Assembly: GCF_002834145.1 (NCBI RefSeq)
Contig: NZ_PHNT01000005.1
Span: 1-64,000, forward strand
Direction of reading: 5' to 3'
Source of the DNA: Roseovarius salinarum
Lineage (GTDB): Bacteria > Pseudomonadota > Alphaproteobacteria > Rhodobacterales > Rhodobacteraceae
DNA: 64,000 nt
Shown: in pieces, positions 46,633-55,802 of the stretch
Layout of the letters: every line of letters starts with the position of its first letter
Position numbering within the stretch: position 1 is the first letter of the stretch
Notes under the pieces: model-generated
The model's input: only the letters and a program-made list of their open reading frames with translations
Databases searched by the model: none
Told to the model about the DNA's origin: nothing
Translations under genes and position numbers: made by a program

Positions 46633-47223
46633 TCACTGGCCGGTGACGGTCAGCCCCAGCACGCGCCAGCTCTGCATGCCACCGCGGTAGTAGTGGATCT
46701 TGTCAGCCGGGAACCCGGCGGCGATCATGCGGCGGATGGCCGACGGCGACTGCCCGCACCACAACCCGTTGCAGAACAACGCCACAGGCTTGGCTTCGGT
46801 ACAGTCGAAGCCGTCGAAATCGATCACGCAGCCGAGTTCATCCAGCCGGTCGGGGGCTTCGAGGTAGGGGATGTTGATCGCACCGGGAATCGAGCCGCCG
46901 GCGAACCAGTCGCGCGTGCGGCTGTCGACGACGATCGCCTCGGGATCCTGGAGCATCTCGATCAGTTCCAACTCGCCGATGGTGGTAACGCCCTCCGCCG
47001 GCGTCATCGGCTGGATGCAGAACGGCGGACAGGGCCGCGAGGTGCGCGCCCATTCGCCCGTGACGTGGTTGTCGTTATCCTGGATCCGGCCGATCTCCAC
47101 CGGGCCGTCTTCGGTCTCGACCGTGACGGTGGGCGTGTCGGGGCGGATGTTGACCGGTTCCTGCGCGTGCCCGGGCAGCGCGGTGATGACAGCCGCGGCC
47201 AAGGCGGCGATGAAAAGACGCAT
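46633..47223 (-). CDS. Exported rhodanese-domain protein
   Basis: A 196-residue periplasmic single-domain rhodanese-like protein: signal peptide (residues 1-20, cleavage at GHA), then a region with three cysteines (CPPFC), then the rhodanese fold (about 75-196) with catalytic Cys151 in CNGLWCG and the VVDSRT/GSIPGAINIP segments. The ATG has GGGAGG upstream. It would transfer sulfur or handle thiol redox; related domains occur in PQQ-linked operons. The neighbouring UspA gene is on the same strand, about 30 bases upstream. Confidence 0.88.
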   Translation of the reverse strand: MRLFIAALAAAVITALPGHAQEPVNIRPDTPTVTVETEDGPVEIGRIQDNDNHVTGEWARTSRPCPPFCIQPMTPAEGVTTIGELELIEMLQDPEAIVVDSRTRDWFAGGSIPGAINIPYLEAPDRLDELGCVIDFDGFDCTEAKPVALFCNGLWCGQSPSAIRRMIAAGFPADKIHYYRGGMQSWRVLGLTVTGQ

Positions 47224-47251
47224 GGGTTCTCCTCCCTTCGGATTTCGCGGA

Positions 47252-47659
47252 TCAGCGCAACACGTGCACCGCACAGCTGGCATGGCGCACGACCTGCGCC
47301 GCGGTGCTGCCCAGCAGCAGGTCCTGCATTCCGGGGCGGTGGCTGGCGATGACGATGCAGTCGACGTTATGCTCCTGGGCCCAGTCGAGGATCGTGCGCC
47401 CCGAATGCCCCTCGACCAGCACGCCCTGCGCGTTGGGCAACGGCTCTGCCATGTCCGAAAGCTCGGCCTCGATCGCCTGACGGCTCTCGGCCAGGTATTC
47501 GGGCGGCATGTAGGAGATGGCGTATCCCGGGATCTCCTCCATCACGTGGATCAGGGTAATGTGCCCCTTCTCGCCGGCAAGCGTGCGGGCGACCTCGATC
47601 GCGCCCGCAGAGTCGCGGTCTTCGTCGAAGGAAATCGGAACGAGAATATTCTGGTACAT
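47252..47659 (-). CDS. Universal stress protein
   Basis: A 135-residue UspA-domain protein, stress-induced cytoplasmic dimer. N-terminal NILVPISFDEDRDSAGAIEVA and the C-terminal LLGSTAAQVVRHASCAVHVLR follow the family, but the usual ATP-binding glycine motif is degenerate, so it may not bind ATP. GAGCTGGCC-type weak ribosome-binding site. It lies between the rhodanese and ABM genes on the same strand, hinting at a stress operon. Confidence 0.92.
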   Translation of the reverse strand: MYQNILVPISFDEDRDSAGAIEVARTLAGEKGHITLIHVMEEIPGYAISYMPPEYLAESRQAIEAELSDMAEPLPNAQGVLVEGHSGRTILDWAQEHNVDCIVIASHRPGMQDLLLGSTAAQVVRHASCAVHVLR

Positions 47660-47727
47660 CGGCCAGCTCCTGCTGTGGTTTGTCGGGAGATGATGACAGG
47701 CGCCCCGGACGGGGGCATTGATACAGG

Positions 47728-48048
47728 TCAGTCGAAGGTCGCCGCCACGTCATACATGACCGGCGCGAAGCTCTTGCAAAGTTCGTTGATCCGCCGGTTG
47801 CGCTGGCGCATCTCGTCGCTGCGCAGCATCGCGAGGTAATCCTCGCGCCGCTCCCACTGCGAGTAGTTGGCGATCCGCGTCTGCGCATCGTTGACGTGAA
47901 GCCCCGCGGCAATGAACCCCGGCTGCCTGGAGATGAACTCCTCGTAAGCCTTCGTCAGTTCCTCAAGCAGGTCCTGACAGGTGCCCGGCGTCATCTCGAA
48001 CGTGGTGATGACAGTCTGGCGGTCGGTCGTCTTCTTGATCTCGGGCAT
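47728..48048 (-). CDS. Antibiotic biosynthesis monooxygenase-type protein
   Basis: A 106-residue protein of the ABM dimeric alpha-beta-barrel family. The TTFEMTPGTCQDLLEELTKA segment, PGFIAAGLHVNDA and IANYSQWERREDY match ABM domain strands; the catalytic residues of true monooxygenases are not clear, so the role (quinone or heme handling) is open. A GGAGG ribosome-binding site precedes its start. It is the first gene of the minus-strand run with the Usp gene. Confidence 0.8.
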   Translation of the reverse strand: MPEIKKTTDRQTVITTFEMTPGTCQDLLEELTKAYEEFISRQPGFIAAGLHVNDAQTRIANYSQWERREDYLAMLRSDEMRQRNRRINELCKSFAPVMYDVAATFD

Positions 48049-48160
48049 GGCGCACCTCCTTCGTCACCGCCAGCCTAGCACCTTGATCGTCCCGGGCAAA
48101 TCCCGACGGAATTAACCGCTGCTTTACCCTTTTCCGCCACGGTTAAGGCGGAGGTAACCC

Positions 48161-48817
48161 ATGCCGCGCACCCTTGTCGCCACCGTGATCATGTTTCTGG
48201 CGGGCCACGCCGCCGCCGGCCCCTGGCCCCGCGAGGAGGGGGCGTTCTTCACCGCCCTCGCCGGCCGGTTGGCCGTCGACGGTCCGGGCGCGGGCGAGGA
48301 CAGCTACACGACGCTATACGGGGAATACGGGCTGACGCAACGCACCACGCTCGGCGTGGACCTCGGATACGGCAGCACGAACACGCACAAGGCCGTGGGG
48401 TTCCTGCGCCTGCCGTTTGAACGCACGCCGGCGGACACCCGGATGGCCTATCAGCTCGGCGTCGGGCAGATCGACGACCATGCCGTGGTGCGGCCCGGTT
48501 TCTCGGCCGGGCGCGGCATTTCACTGGGCGATCGCGCAGGCTGGCTGACCGTCGAGACGCTGGGCGAGGTTTCGCTCGAGACGGGGGCGATCGACCTGAA
48601 GGCCGATTTCACCGTCGGCCTGAACACAGGCACCCGCACGAAAATGGTCGTGCAGATGCAGACGGGGCGGGATGACGGCGGGTCGGGCTATGCCCGGCTG
48701 GCGCCATCCGTCCTGTTCGAGCAGCGCCCCGGCCGCCACATCGAGGTGGGCGTGACAACGGGGATCGAGGGCGACGATTCGGTCGCCCTCAAGCTTGGAA
48801 CCTGGCATTCGTTCTGA
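48161..48817 (+). CDS. Putative outer-membrane beta-barrel protein
   Basis: A 218-residue exported protein: signal peptide (residues 1-20, cleavage at AAA), then alternating beta strands and a C-terminal phenylalanine (LKLGTWHSF), the signature of bacterial outer-membrane proteins inserted by the Bam machinery. Length would allow a barrel of about eight to ten strands. No functional family recognised. A typical AGGTAACCC ribosome-binding region precedes the ATG. Confidence 0.75.
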   Translation: MPRTLVATVIMFLAGHAAAGPWPREEGAFFTALAGRLAVDGPGAGEDSYTTLYGEYGLTQRTTLGVDLGYGSTNTHKAVGFLRLPFERTPADTRMAYQLGVGQIDDHAVVRPGFSAGRGISLGDRAGWLTVETLGEVSLETGAIDLKADFTVGLNTGTRTKMVVQMQTGRDDGGSGYARLAPSVLFEQRPGRHIEVGVTTGIEGDDSVALKLGTWHSF

Positions 48818-48833
48818 AGACGCGCGCGGGCGG

Positions 48834-51125
48834 TCAGAACACGTCGTCGATCCGGATGGTGACGATCGCGGTCCCCTTCACGGGCCTTTCCCACTGGAGC
48901 TTGACCCGGTCACGGTCCGGCCCCTGCTTGGTTTCGTAGTAGGGCGCGCCGAAATGGATGTCGTTGTTGTCGTCGCGCAGCGGACCGGCGGGAATCGCGG
49001 CCTCCACCGTCTGCGTCCAGCCGTCGAAGGGCAGCTTGTTCGCACAGTCGATGACCCATGTCTTGGCGGTGTCGTTCTGCGAGTACTTCAACACCAGCGG
49101 GTTCGCGACGGGGTTTTCGATCAGGTTGAAACTGTTGTTGTGGAACGCGATGTTGGCCACCCGGTTGTAATCGAGATCGGCAAAACTGGTGTCCACGCCA
49201 TCCACGCGGTCGATCTTGTCCCCGATCACCCGGAACGAATTGCCGGTGACCTGCACGCCATCAAGGAAATGCCCCGCGCCGTGCGGCTTCACGACGATGT
49301 ACTTGAACCAGGGGGCCACGTGGCCGGCAAGGAAGATGTTGTCGGTCACGCTCAGCCCGCTGAAGGAGAACTCAGACGAGAACCCGGGCGCCTGATCGTG
49401 CTCGTTCGTCCACTCGATGAAACAGTTGTCGATGTAGTTGTTGCCGATCGTCGCCCGCGCGTTCGTCCGCGCGATCACCAGACCGGCCGTGCGCACGCCG
49501 TTGGGTTCGCCGTCGCCTTGGAAGAAGTGGTTGCCCGAGATGATCGGGCTGGATCCGGAGATCACGGCGAAGTGGCGGAAGCGCACGACCCGGTTGTCAC
49601 GCAGCTTGATGTCCTTGGCGTTGGCGTTCAGCGCGATCGAGGTGCGCGCCGTGGCCTCGGCCTGGTTCTCGTCGGACAGGAACTGGCAGCGATCCACCAG
49701 CAGCCCCTGGTCGCCGCTGCCGTGGCTGGCCACACCGCGGTCCTTGGGTTTGGTGACGAAACAGTCGCGCAGGTGGAACCCGATGCCGGCCGTGGGCAGG
49801 AGGATACCGCTGCACCGTCCCCCGCACTGGAATTCCATGTTCGAGACCGCGAACTTGCTGAGTTTCTCGAACCCGCTGAAATCCAGCATGAACTTGAAGC
49901 GGCGGAACGTATAGGTCTGCGTGCCGGCGGCATCGTAAAGCGGCACGCTCAGCGTGAGTTCCTGCGCGGCCACGTTGCGCGCCTTGACGTAGACCTCGCG
50001 GCCCACGCCGTTGCCCTCCACCAGCGCGCCGACCGGCACGTTGGCCACGTTCGGCACGTTGGACAGCGTGAGGGGATCGGTCGGCGAATAGCTCGCCTGT
50101 GACGTCACCACCTCGGTGTCCCACGCCGCGCCGGGGTTGACCGAGATCTGGCCGTTGGTCAGGTGCCGGCGCTGCGCGTAGGTGGTGCGGTTGGCCACGG
50201 CCGCCTGCATGTCGATGGGTTCGTTGATGGTGATCATGCGGCCACGGAAATCCAGCGACTCATGATCGGCATTGCTCAGCAGCGCCTGGAACGCCTTCCT
50301 GAACGCCAGTTCCTCGTCGCCGAAGGCGTCGATGTAGGCCGGCAGGTGATAGTTCCTCGTCAGGGTCAGGATCTTGTCGTCGGGCATGGTCACGGTGCCC
50401 TCGAACCGCGTCGGCGCCTGCATCGTCACGCTGTCGGCAAGGTGATAGCTGCCCGGCGGCACGACGACCGAACCGCCCTGCGCGGCGGCGTCGGCGGCCT
50501 CGAAGGCGGCGGTATCGTCCGTCACGCCGTCACCGAGGGCACCGTAGTCGCGCACGTCGACCCAGTCCATCATCTCGCGCAGGAAGACGTGGGTGACATC
50601 CTCGATGATCAGGTCGTCGACGCGGACCGTGCCGCCGTTCAATCCCGTCAGATCCAGCCCGAAATGACCGTATTGCGCTGCCGGCCCCCAGACCATGTCG
50701 ACGCCGGCGCGCTGGCCGGTGCCCACGATGGCCGAGACCTCGACCACCCGGCCGTATGTATCGAGCGTGGTCGAGGGGCCGACCTCGGTCACGTCCTCCA
50801 CGTGCACGCCCCCGGCACCGCCGGCCCAGGCGGCGATCCGCACCGCGGGCATGTTGCCACTAACGGCCTTCACGCGGGCGCGCACGCGCAGGTAGCACCC
50901 CGGCAGAAGCGGTGTTTCGCCCATGTAGCGCAGCCGCTGCACCGCGTCGGTCTTGACCAGTTCCAGCGCGCCGCCGAAATCCTGGTCGGCAGGCACGATG
51001 GCGGCGTTGGCCGCGTTTTCGTAGGTGTCCGAGCCGGGCGTGCCGTTGCCGCTCGACCAGACGTCGAGGCCGTCCGCGAAGGCCGGGGGCATGAAGATCA
51101 CGCCATCGGTAATCGCCTTGTTCAT
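48834..51125 (-). CDS. Pectate-lyase-superfamily beta-helix protein
   Basis: A 763-residue protein with a glycoside-hydrolase-28-related/pectate-lyase-superfamily start (WVDVRDYGALGDGVTDDT, residues 188-205) followed by a right-handed parallel beta-helix (about 210-680) and a C-terminal beta domain (to DVF). Residues 1-187 form a separate beta-rich module (carbohydrate-binding-like). No signal peptide is present after the chosen ATG at 51125. Proteins of this type act on or are anchored in surface polysaccharide or are phage-like tail spikes. The catalytic residues of GH28 are not evident. A longer in-frame start at 51245 would add 40 residues of poor quality. Confidence 0.75.
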   Translation of the reverse strand: MNKAITDGVIFMPPAFADGLDVWSSGNGTPGSDTYENAANAAIVPADQDFGGALELVKTDAVQRLRYMGETPLLPGCYLRVRARVKAVSGNMPAVRIAAWAGGAGGVHVEDVTEVGPSTTLDTYGRVVEVSAIVGTGQRAGVDMVWGPAAQYGHFGLDLTGLNGGTVRVDDLIIEDVTHVFLREMMDWVDVRDYGALGDGVTDDTAAFEAADAAAQGGSVVVPPGSYHLADSVTMQAPTRFEGTVTMPDDKILTLTRNYHLPAYIDAFGDEELAFRKAFQALLSNADHESLDFRGRMITINEPIDMQAAVANRTTYAQRRHLTNGQISVNPGAAWDTEVVTSQASYSPTDPLTLSNVPNVANVPVGALVEGNGVGREVYVKARNVAAQELTLSVPLYDAAGTQTYTFRRFKFMLDFSGFEKLSKFAVSNMEFQCGGRCSGILLPTAGIGFHLRDCFVTKPKDRGVASHGSGDQGLLVDRCQFLSDENQAEATARTSIALNANAKDIKLRDNRVVRFRHFAVISGSSPIISGNHFFQGDGEPNGVRTAGLVIARTNARATIGNNYIDNCFIEWTNEHDQAPGFSSEFSFSGLSVTDNIFLAGHVAPWFKYIVVKPHGAGHFLDGVQVTGNSFRVIGDKIDRVDGVDTSFADLDYNRVANIAFHNNSFNLIENPVANPLVLKYSQNDTAKTWVIDCANKLPFDGWTQTVEAAIPAGPLRDDNNDIHFGAPYYETKQGPDRDRVKLQWERPVKGTAIVTIRIDDVF

Positions 51126-51293
51126 CCAGTTCCCTTTCCGCATCCGGCCTTCGCCGCGCGCATGTGTCGCCGGCGGGCGCGGATGCCACGAGTTTCGCCA
51201 GCCCGGGGCACCCCGGACGGCGCAAGGCAATAGATGAATGAGCATTAACCGGTGCTGAGGGCACCGTGACGGTGGTGGCCCGCACCGAAGCGG

Positions 51294-51695
51294 TCAGACC
51301 ATGCCCGCCGGCGGCCGCTCAACCCGCACAGCGTTGATCTTCCATCCGTTTTCCGTCTCGACCATCTGGTAACGCAGCACGAAGGGCGTTCCCTCCGAAT
51401 CGCGCACCAGGACCTTTTGCCAGAAACGCCCGCCGACGGTCTCGGCGCCGAGGAACTGCACGTCCTCGGGACGCCAGACCATCGGGTACCCGCTGCGCAC
51501 CATGGCGCCGAAGCGTTCCGGCGTACCGAAACGCGAGCGTATCGTCGGGCTGGCGTAGGTGAAGGCCTCCTTCAGATCGCTGTCCAGAAAGGCGTCGATC
51601 TGTTGCGAGATCACCGACCGGATGGCGCTTTCGTCGGCGTGGGCCGGCATCGCCAGCCCGGCAAGAAGCACGATTGAACGCAGAACATGTCGCAT
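51294..51695 (-). CDS. Exported DUF4864 protein
   Basis: A 133-residue exported protein with signal peptide (residues 1-20, cleavage at AHA) and a DUF4864 domain; IRSVISQQIDAFLDSDLKEA, YASPTIRSRFG and PMVWRPEDV are characteristic stretches. The fold resembles NTF2-like small domains; function unknown. It lies next to the cytochrome c pair, about 60 bases downstream, on the same strand. Confidence 0.85.
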   Translation of the reverse strand: MRHVLRSIVLLAGLAMPAHADESAIRSVISQQIDAFLDSDLKEAFTYASPTIRSRFGTPERFGAMVRSGYPMVWRPEDVQFLGAETVGGRFWQKVLVRDSEGTPFVLRYQMVETENGWKINAVRVERPPAGMV

Positions 51696-51756
51696 GGCGA
51701 ACCCTCCATCATTAGAGAGGTAGCCCGCGGGCGCGACCTTTCAAAGGCGCCTTTCC

Positions 51757-52161
51757 CTATTGATCCTGCAATGTCTCGAGATAAGCCACCAGATCCGCGA
51801 CTGGAACGCTGGTCATGATCGGTTGGCCGCTGGCCGTCTTCAGCGATGTATCCTCGCCCTCGAAGAAATCGCCGTAGACGGGCATCGGGCTGCCGTGCGC
51901 GACAAGCGGATCGCGCCCGTCGATGCGCCGCACGACGCGCGACAGCGGGAATTCGCCGCCGTTCTGCGCCGAAAGCGCGGTCAGATCGGTTGGTGAAACC
52001 ATCAGGACGGCGGACATGGGGCCTTCGCCCGTGCCCTCGATGCCGTGGCAGGCGGCGCAGAATTCCTCGTACAGCGCCTGACCTTCGGTTGCATCCTGCG
52101 CCGCGGCCCCGCCGGCAACGAGGCCGGCCATGACCGCCGCGGCCCCCAGAAATCTCTGCAT
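51757..52161 (-). CDS. Periplasmic cytochrome c
   Basis: A 134-residue soluble c-type cytochrome: signal peptide (residues 1-21, cleavage at AAA), heme-attachment motif CAACH (C35-C38-H39) and an axial-methionine candidate in GSPMPVYG. Single heme, class I size. It is paralogous to the next upstream lipid-anchored cytochrome; both share GTGxGP, NGG and the C-terminal DLVxYLETxQD. It likely shuttles electrons between periplasmic donors and an oxidase. Confidence 0.92.
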   Translation of the reverse strand: MQRFLGAAAVMAGLVAGGAAAQDATEGQALYEEFCAACHGIEGTGEGPMSAVLMVSPTDLTALSAQNGGEFPLSRVVRRIDGRDPLVAHGSPMPVYGDFFEGEDTSLKTASGQPIMTSVPVADLVAYLETLQDQ

Positions 52162-52229
52162 CGTCGTTCTCCTTGTTCCCTGTCGCCCGGTCGCCCGGGC
52201 GCGTCTTCCGGTGACCGCACGCCGCGCGA

Positions 52230-52673
52230 TCAGCCATCCTGAATCGTCTCCAGATAATTCACGAGGTCAACGAGCGCGCGCGGCGTCGGCACCATGGTGC
52301 CGTCCGCATCGCGCCACTGCACCGTTTCGCCTGCCAGAAGAGGACCGAACTCCGGCATGACCTGCCCCTGGTAACGGCCGGGATAGCCGTGGATCTGCGC
52401 CATGACGCGCGCGTGGGGAAAGGTGCCCCCGTTGTCGGCGGACAACCCGGTCAGATCAGCAACGGGCACGGGCAGTTGCGCGGCGTAGGGCCCGTCGCCG
52501 GTGCCATCGCGCCCGTGGCATGCCACGCAGTAGTTCTGGTAGGACACCGCCCCACGCGAGACGCTTGCGGCCGGATCAAGATCAACCGCGCGGTCGGGCT
52601 CGGGGGCACCAAGGCAACCGGCAAGCGCCACCAGCGGGAGAGCGAGAAACACGATTGCAGGTTTTGACGGCAT
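52230..52673 (-). CDS. Lipid-anchored cytochrome c
   Basis: A 147-residue c-type cytochrome with a lipoprotein signal: lipobox LAGC with Cys20 as acylation site, heme motif CVACH (C49-C52-H53) and axial Met candidate in GQVMPEFG. It resembles the neighbouring soluble cytochrome and is probably a gene duplicate with membrane anchoring. The ATG at 52673 starts the signal peptide; a longer ORF is not conserved. The pair is in tandem on the minus strand and could form an electron-transfer relay. Confidence 0.9.
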   Translation of the reverse strand: MPSKPAIVFLALPLVALAGCLGAPEPDRAVDLDPAASVSRGAVSYQNYCVACHGRDGTGDGPYAAQLPVPVADLTGLSADNGGTFPHARVMAQIHGYPGRYQGQVMPEFGPLLAGETVQWRDADGTMVPTPRALVDLVNYLETIQDG

Positions 52674-52739
52674 GGGCTGTTCCCTCGTGGTGGCTACCTT
52701 CATCCAAAAGCCGGGCCCGGCACGGCGCATTGATCTGGA

Positions 52740-53723
52740 TCACGTCGCCCCTGCCAGCGCGCGAACACGGCTCCACAGGCCGTCGTCCAGTGTCACCGGG
52801 TTGTCCTCGCGCTTGTCCTGCCCCGGCATCCGCGCGCCTTCGTCCTGTCCAACGGCCGCCGCGACCCGCGCCACCCGGTCGTGAAAGGCGTCCGGGTCGT
52901 CGGGATCCATCAGGAGGTAGAACTGGCCAAGGTCGTGCGGCGCACCCCGCGGCGCCTTGAGGGGCTGCACGTCGCGGCTGATGACGCTGCCGGTCATCCC
53001 CGCGGCCAGAAGCTCGGCCATCAAACCGAATCCCCACCCCTTGTAACCGCCCATGCTGACCAGCGACCCGCCCAGCGCGGCCTCCGGGTCGGTGGTGGGG
53101 TAGCCGTCGGCGTCCACGGCCCAGCCCTCGGGGATGCGCTCGCCCGCGTCGCGGGCCATGGTGATCTTGCCCAGCGCGACGGTGGTGGTGGACTGGTCGA
53201 ACTGCATCGCCACCCCGCCCTGCCCGTCGGGCACGGAAAAGGCGATGGGGTTGGTGCCGATGACCCGCGTCTTGCCGCCCGGGGGCGCGACAATGGGCGA
53301 GGCGTTCGTCATGCCCATCCCGATCAGCCCGGCGCGCGCGATCTGCTCGGTGAAGAACCCCACCGACGTGCAGGTGTGCGCATGCCCGACGGCGAGGCTG
53401 GCCACGCCGTTCTCGCGGGCGGCAGCGGTGGCCACCGGCAAGCCGCGGGCAAAGGCGGGCTGTGCGAAGCCGAAACCCGCGTCGACATGCACGGCGCCGG
53501 GGCGCGGCCGGGTGACCTCGGGTTCCGCGTCACCCTTCACCCGGCCGGTTTCCAGCTGCGTGCAATAGCTCTCCAGATAATAAAGGCCGCAGATACGGTT
53601 GCCCACCGCCTCGGCCTTGCGTACGGCGCGCGCGACCTCGGCGGCCACCCAGCCGGCGGCGCCGTGCCGGATCAGCGCGCGCGCCGTCACGGCCTCGATG
53701 TCGTCGAGTTCAACCTGGGCCAT
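52740..53723 (-). CDS. Malate/L-lactate dehydrogenase-family oxidoreductase
   Basis: A 327-residue NAD(P)-dependent dehydrogenase of the LDH2/MDH (YlbC/DpkA) family, unlike Rossmann-fold enzymes. Features: RALIRHGAAGWVAAEVARAV near the start, GVASLAVGHAHTCTSVGFFTE region with the catalytic His, GTNPIAFSVPD and the MGGYKGWGFGLMAELL segment. Possible substrates are malate, lactate, ureidoglycolate or delta1-piperideine-2-carboxylate; not resolvable here. It is on the same strand as the dioxygenase gene about 100 bases upstream. Confidence 0.9.
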   Translation of the reverse strand: MAQVELDDIEAVTARALIRHGAAGWVAAEVARAVRKAEAVGNRICGLYYLESYCTQLETGRVKGDAEPEVTRPRPGAVHVDAGFGFAQPAFARGLPVATAAARENGVASLAVGHAHTCTSVGFFTEQIARAGLIGMGMTNASPIVAPPGGKTRVIGTNPIAFSVPDGQGGVAMQFDQSTTTVALGKITMARDAGERIPEGWAVDADGYPTTDPEAALGGSLVSMGGYKGWGFGLMAELLAAGMTGSVISRDVQPLKAPRGAPHDLGQFYLLMDPDDPDAFHDRVARVAAAVGQDEGARMPGQDKREDNPVTLDDGLWSRVRALAGAT

Positions 53724-53820
53724 GGCGTTCCCCTCGCGTGATTGCAGCGGCGATGTTCGACGCCTTTTGCGGCCAGGTCAATGCATGACGCGAGGCGTGC
53801 GGGGCGCCCCGCGCCAAAGG

Positions 53821-54930
53821 TCAGGCGGCCCGCACCAACGTCCGCAAGCGGCTGTCGAACTCGCCCCGGTCGACGTAACAGCCGTGCAGGTAACGCGCCC
53901 CGGTGGAGGGATCGAACACGTCGCGGCCATGCAGAACACGGCGGTTGTCGAAGACCGCCATCTCGCCCGCCTCCAGTTTCAGGGTCAGCTGGTAAGCGGG
54001 GTCCCGCGTCTTGGCCATGAAGGCCCGGTAGGCGCGATAATAGGCGTCAAGCACGTCAGCGCCCATGTCGAAGACACCCGCCAGATGCGCGTTGTAGCAG
54101 ATCTCGTTCACCGCGCCGTCGCCATCCAGCGTGATCACGTACTGGCGGCGGCGGATGTCGCAGCCCTCGTCGTGGAACCGGAAGGGGATGGAGACCGTGC
54201 TGAGCAGGGTGAAGGCGTCCGGATCCTCCGCGCGAAGGTCCTCGGCCATCGCCAGGCCGTCCGCGAAGACAGAGCCGCCGCCCTCGGCCTCGTTGACGAG
54301 GCAATGCAGGAACTGCCAGCCCGGCGGCATCTCCTGGTTGGCCAGGTCCGTGTGCAGCGGCAAGGCATCGGCGGTATAGGCCAGGTTGTTCGGGTTGGGC
54401 TTCGACCGGACCTCGAAGGTCTTGCCGAAGTTCGTCTCGCGCAGGAAACCGACGCGGCGGGCCACGTCCATCCCGGCCTCGGGGCTGTCGGCCAGTCGCT
54501 CCACGATGGACACCCCCCAGGCGCGCGCGGCCCGCAGCCAATCGGCCAGCACCGCGTCATCGTCCATCACCGCGTCGGCCGACACGCGCGGGATCGCCGC
54601 CGCGCCGACGTCGGCGCGCCAGACCTCGGGCGGCACCTGCGCCGGATCATCCGCGGCCGCGCCGGGACGGTGCGCCCGCAGCCAGTCGGTCTCGAACCGG
54701 CTCGCGTGGCCGTCCTGCCATTCGACGATCAGGGCGTCCGCCTCGATCCGGGAGGTTTCTGGCACAACGTCGAGTGGCACGCTCATCAGGTCGAACGTGC
54801 GTTCCCGGGTGTCGGGGTGAAAGCCGCCGGGACAGTTGTCGCGCAGCCAGATGTAGGGAAAATCGCCCCGAGTGCCGTCAGGCCAGCACAGGGAAATCAT
54901 GCGCGCCTCGGCGCGGTCGGTGAGTTCCAT
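53821..54930 (-). CDS. Gamma-butyrobetaine hydroxylase-like dioxygenase
   Basis: A 369-residue Fe(II)/2-oxoglutarate dioxygenase. The N-terminal DUF971-like module (about 1-95, WLRDNC region) precedes the TauD-type jelly roll with His193/Asp195 (LHTDLAN), His334 (LHGRD) and Arg346 that bind iron and 2-oxoglutarate. Closest in layout to gamma-butyrobetaine dioxygenase, which makes carnitine. In that enzyme the N-terminal module holds a zinc site; here only Cys33 of the usual cluster remains in NCPGGFH, so the zinc site appears altered. A trimethyllysine-type substrate is an alternative. Confidence 0.85.
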   Translation of the reverse strand: MELTDRAEARMISLCWPDGTRGDFPYIWLRDNCPGGFHPDTRERTFDLMSVPLDVVPETSRIEADALIVEWQDGHASRFETDWLRAHRPGAAADDPAQVPPEVWRADVGAAAIPRVSADAVMDDDAVLADWLRAARAWGVSIVERLADSPEAGMDVARRVGFLRETNFGKTFEVRSKPNPNNLAYTADALPLHTDLANQEMPPGWQFLHCLVNEAEGGGSVFADGLAMAEDLRAEDPDAFTLLSTVSIPFRFHDEGCDIRRRQYVITLDGDGAVNEICYNAHLAGVFDMGADVLDAYYRAYRAFMAKTRDPAYQLTLKLEAGEMAVFDNRRVLHGRDVFDPSTGARYLHGCYVDRGEFDSRLRTLVRAA

Positions 54931-55118
54931 GGTCCATGATCCGTGATTGTTTTCGGAATATCAGCGTGTTGCAGGCCGGCCCGCGTGCGGCGGCGGCCAC
55001 CAGTCGTGGATCTTGGCATGCGGCGCGCCCGGCGCGCGCCCGACAACCGGACACATGGCCTGATTCCCTTTTCCCGGTCACCGTCAGGGAACCGCAATTC
55101 GTTGCGCGGCGCAAACCC

Positions 55119-55794
<676 letters not shown>

Positions 55795-55802
<8 letters not shown>

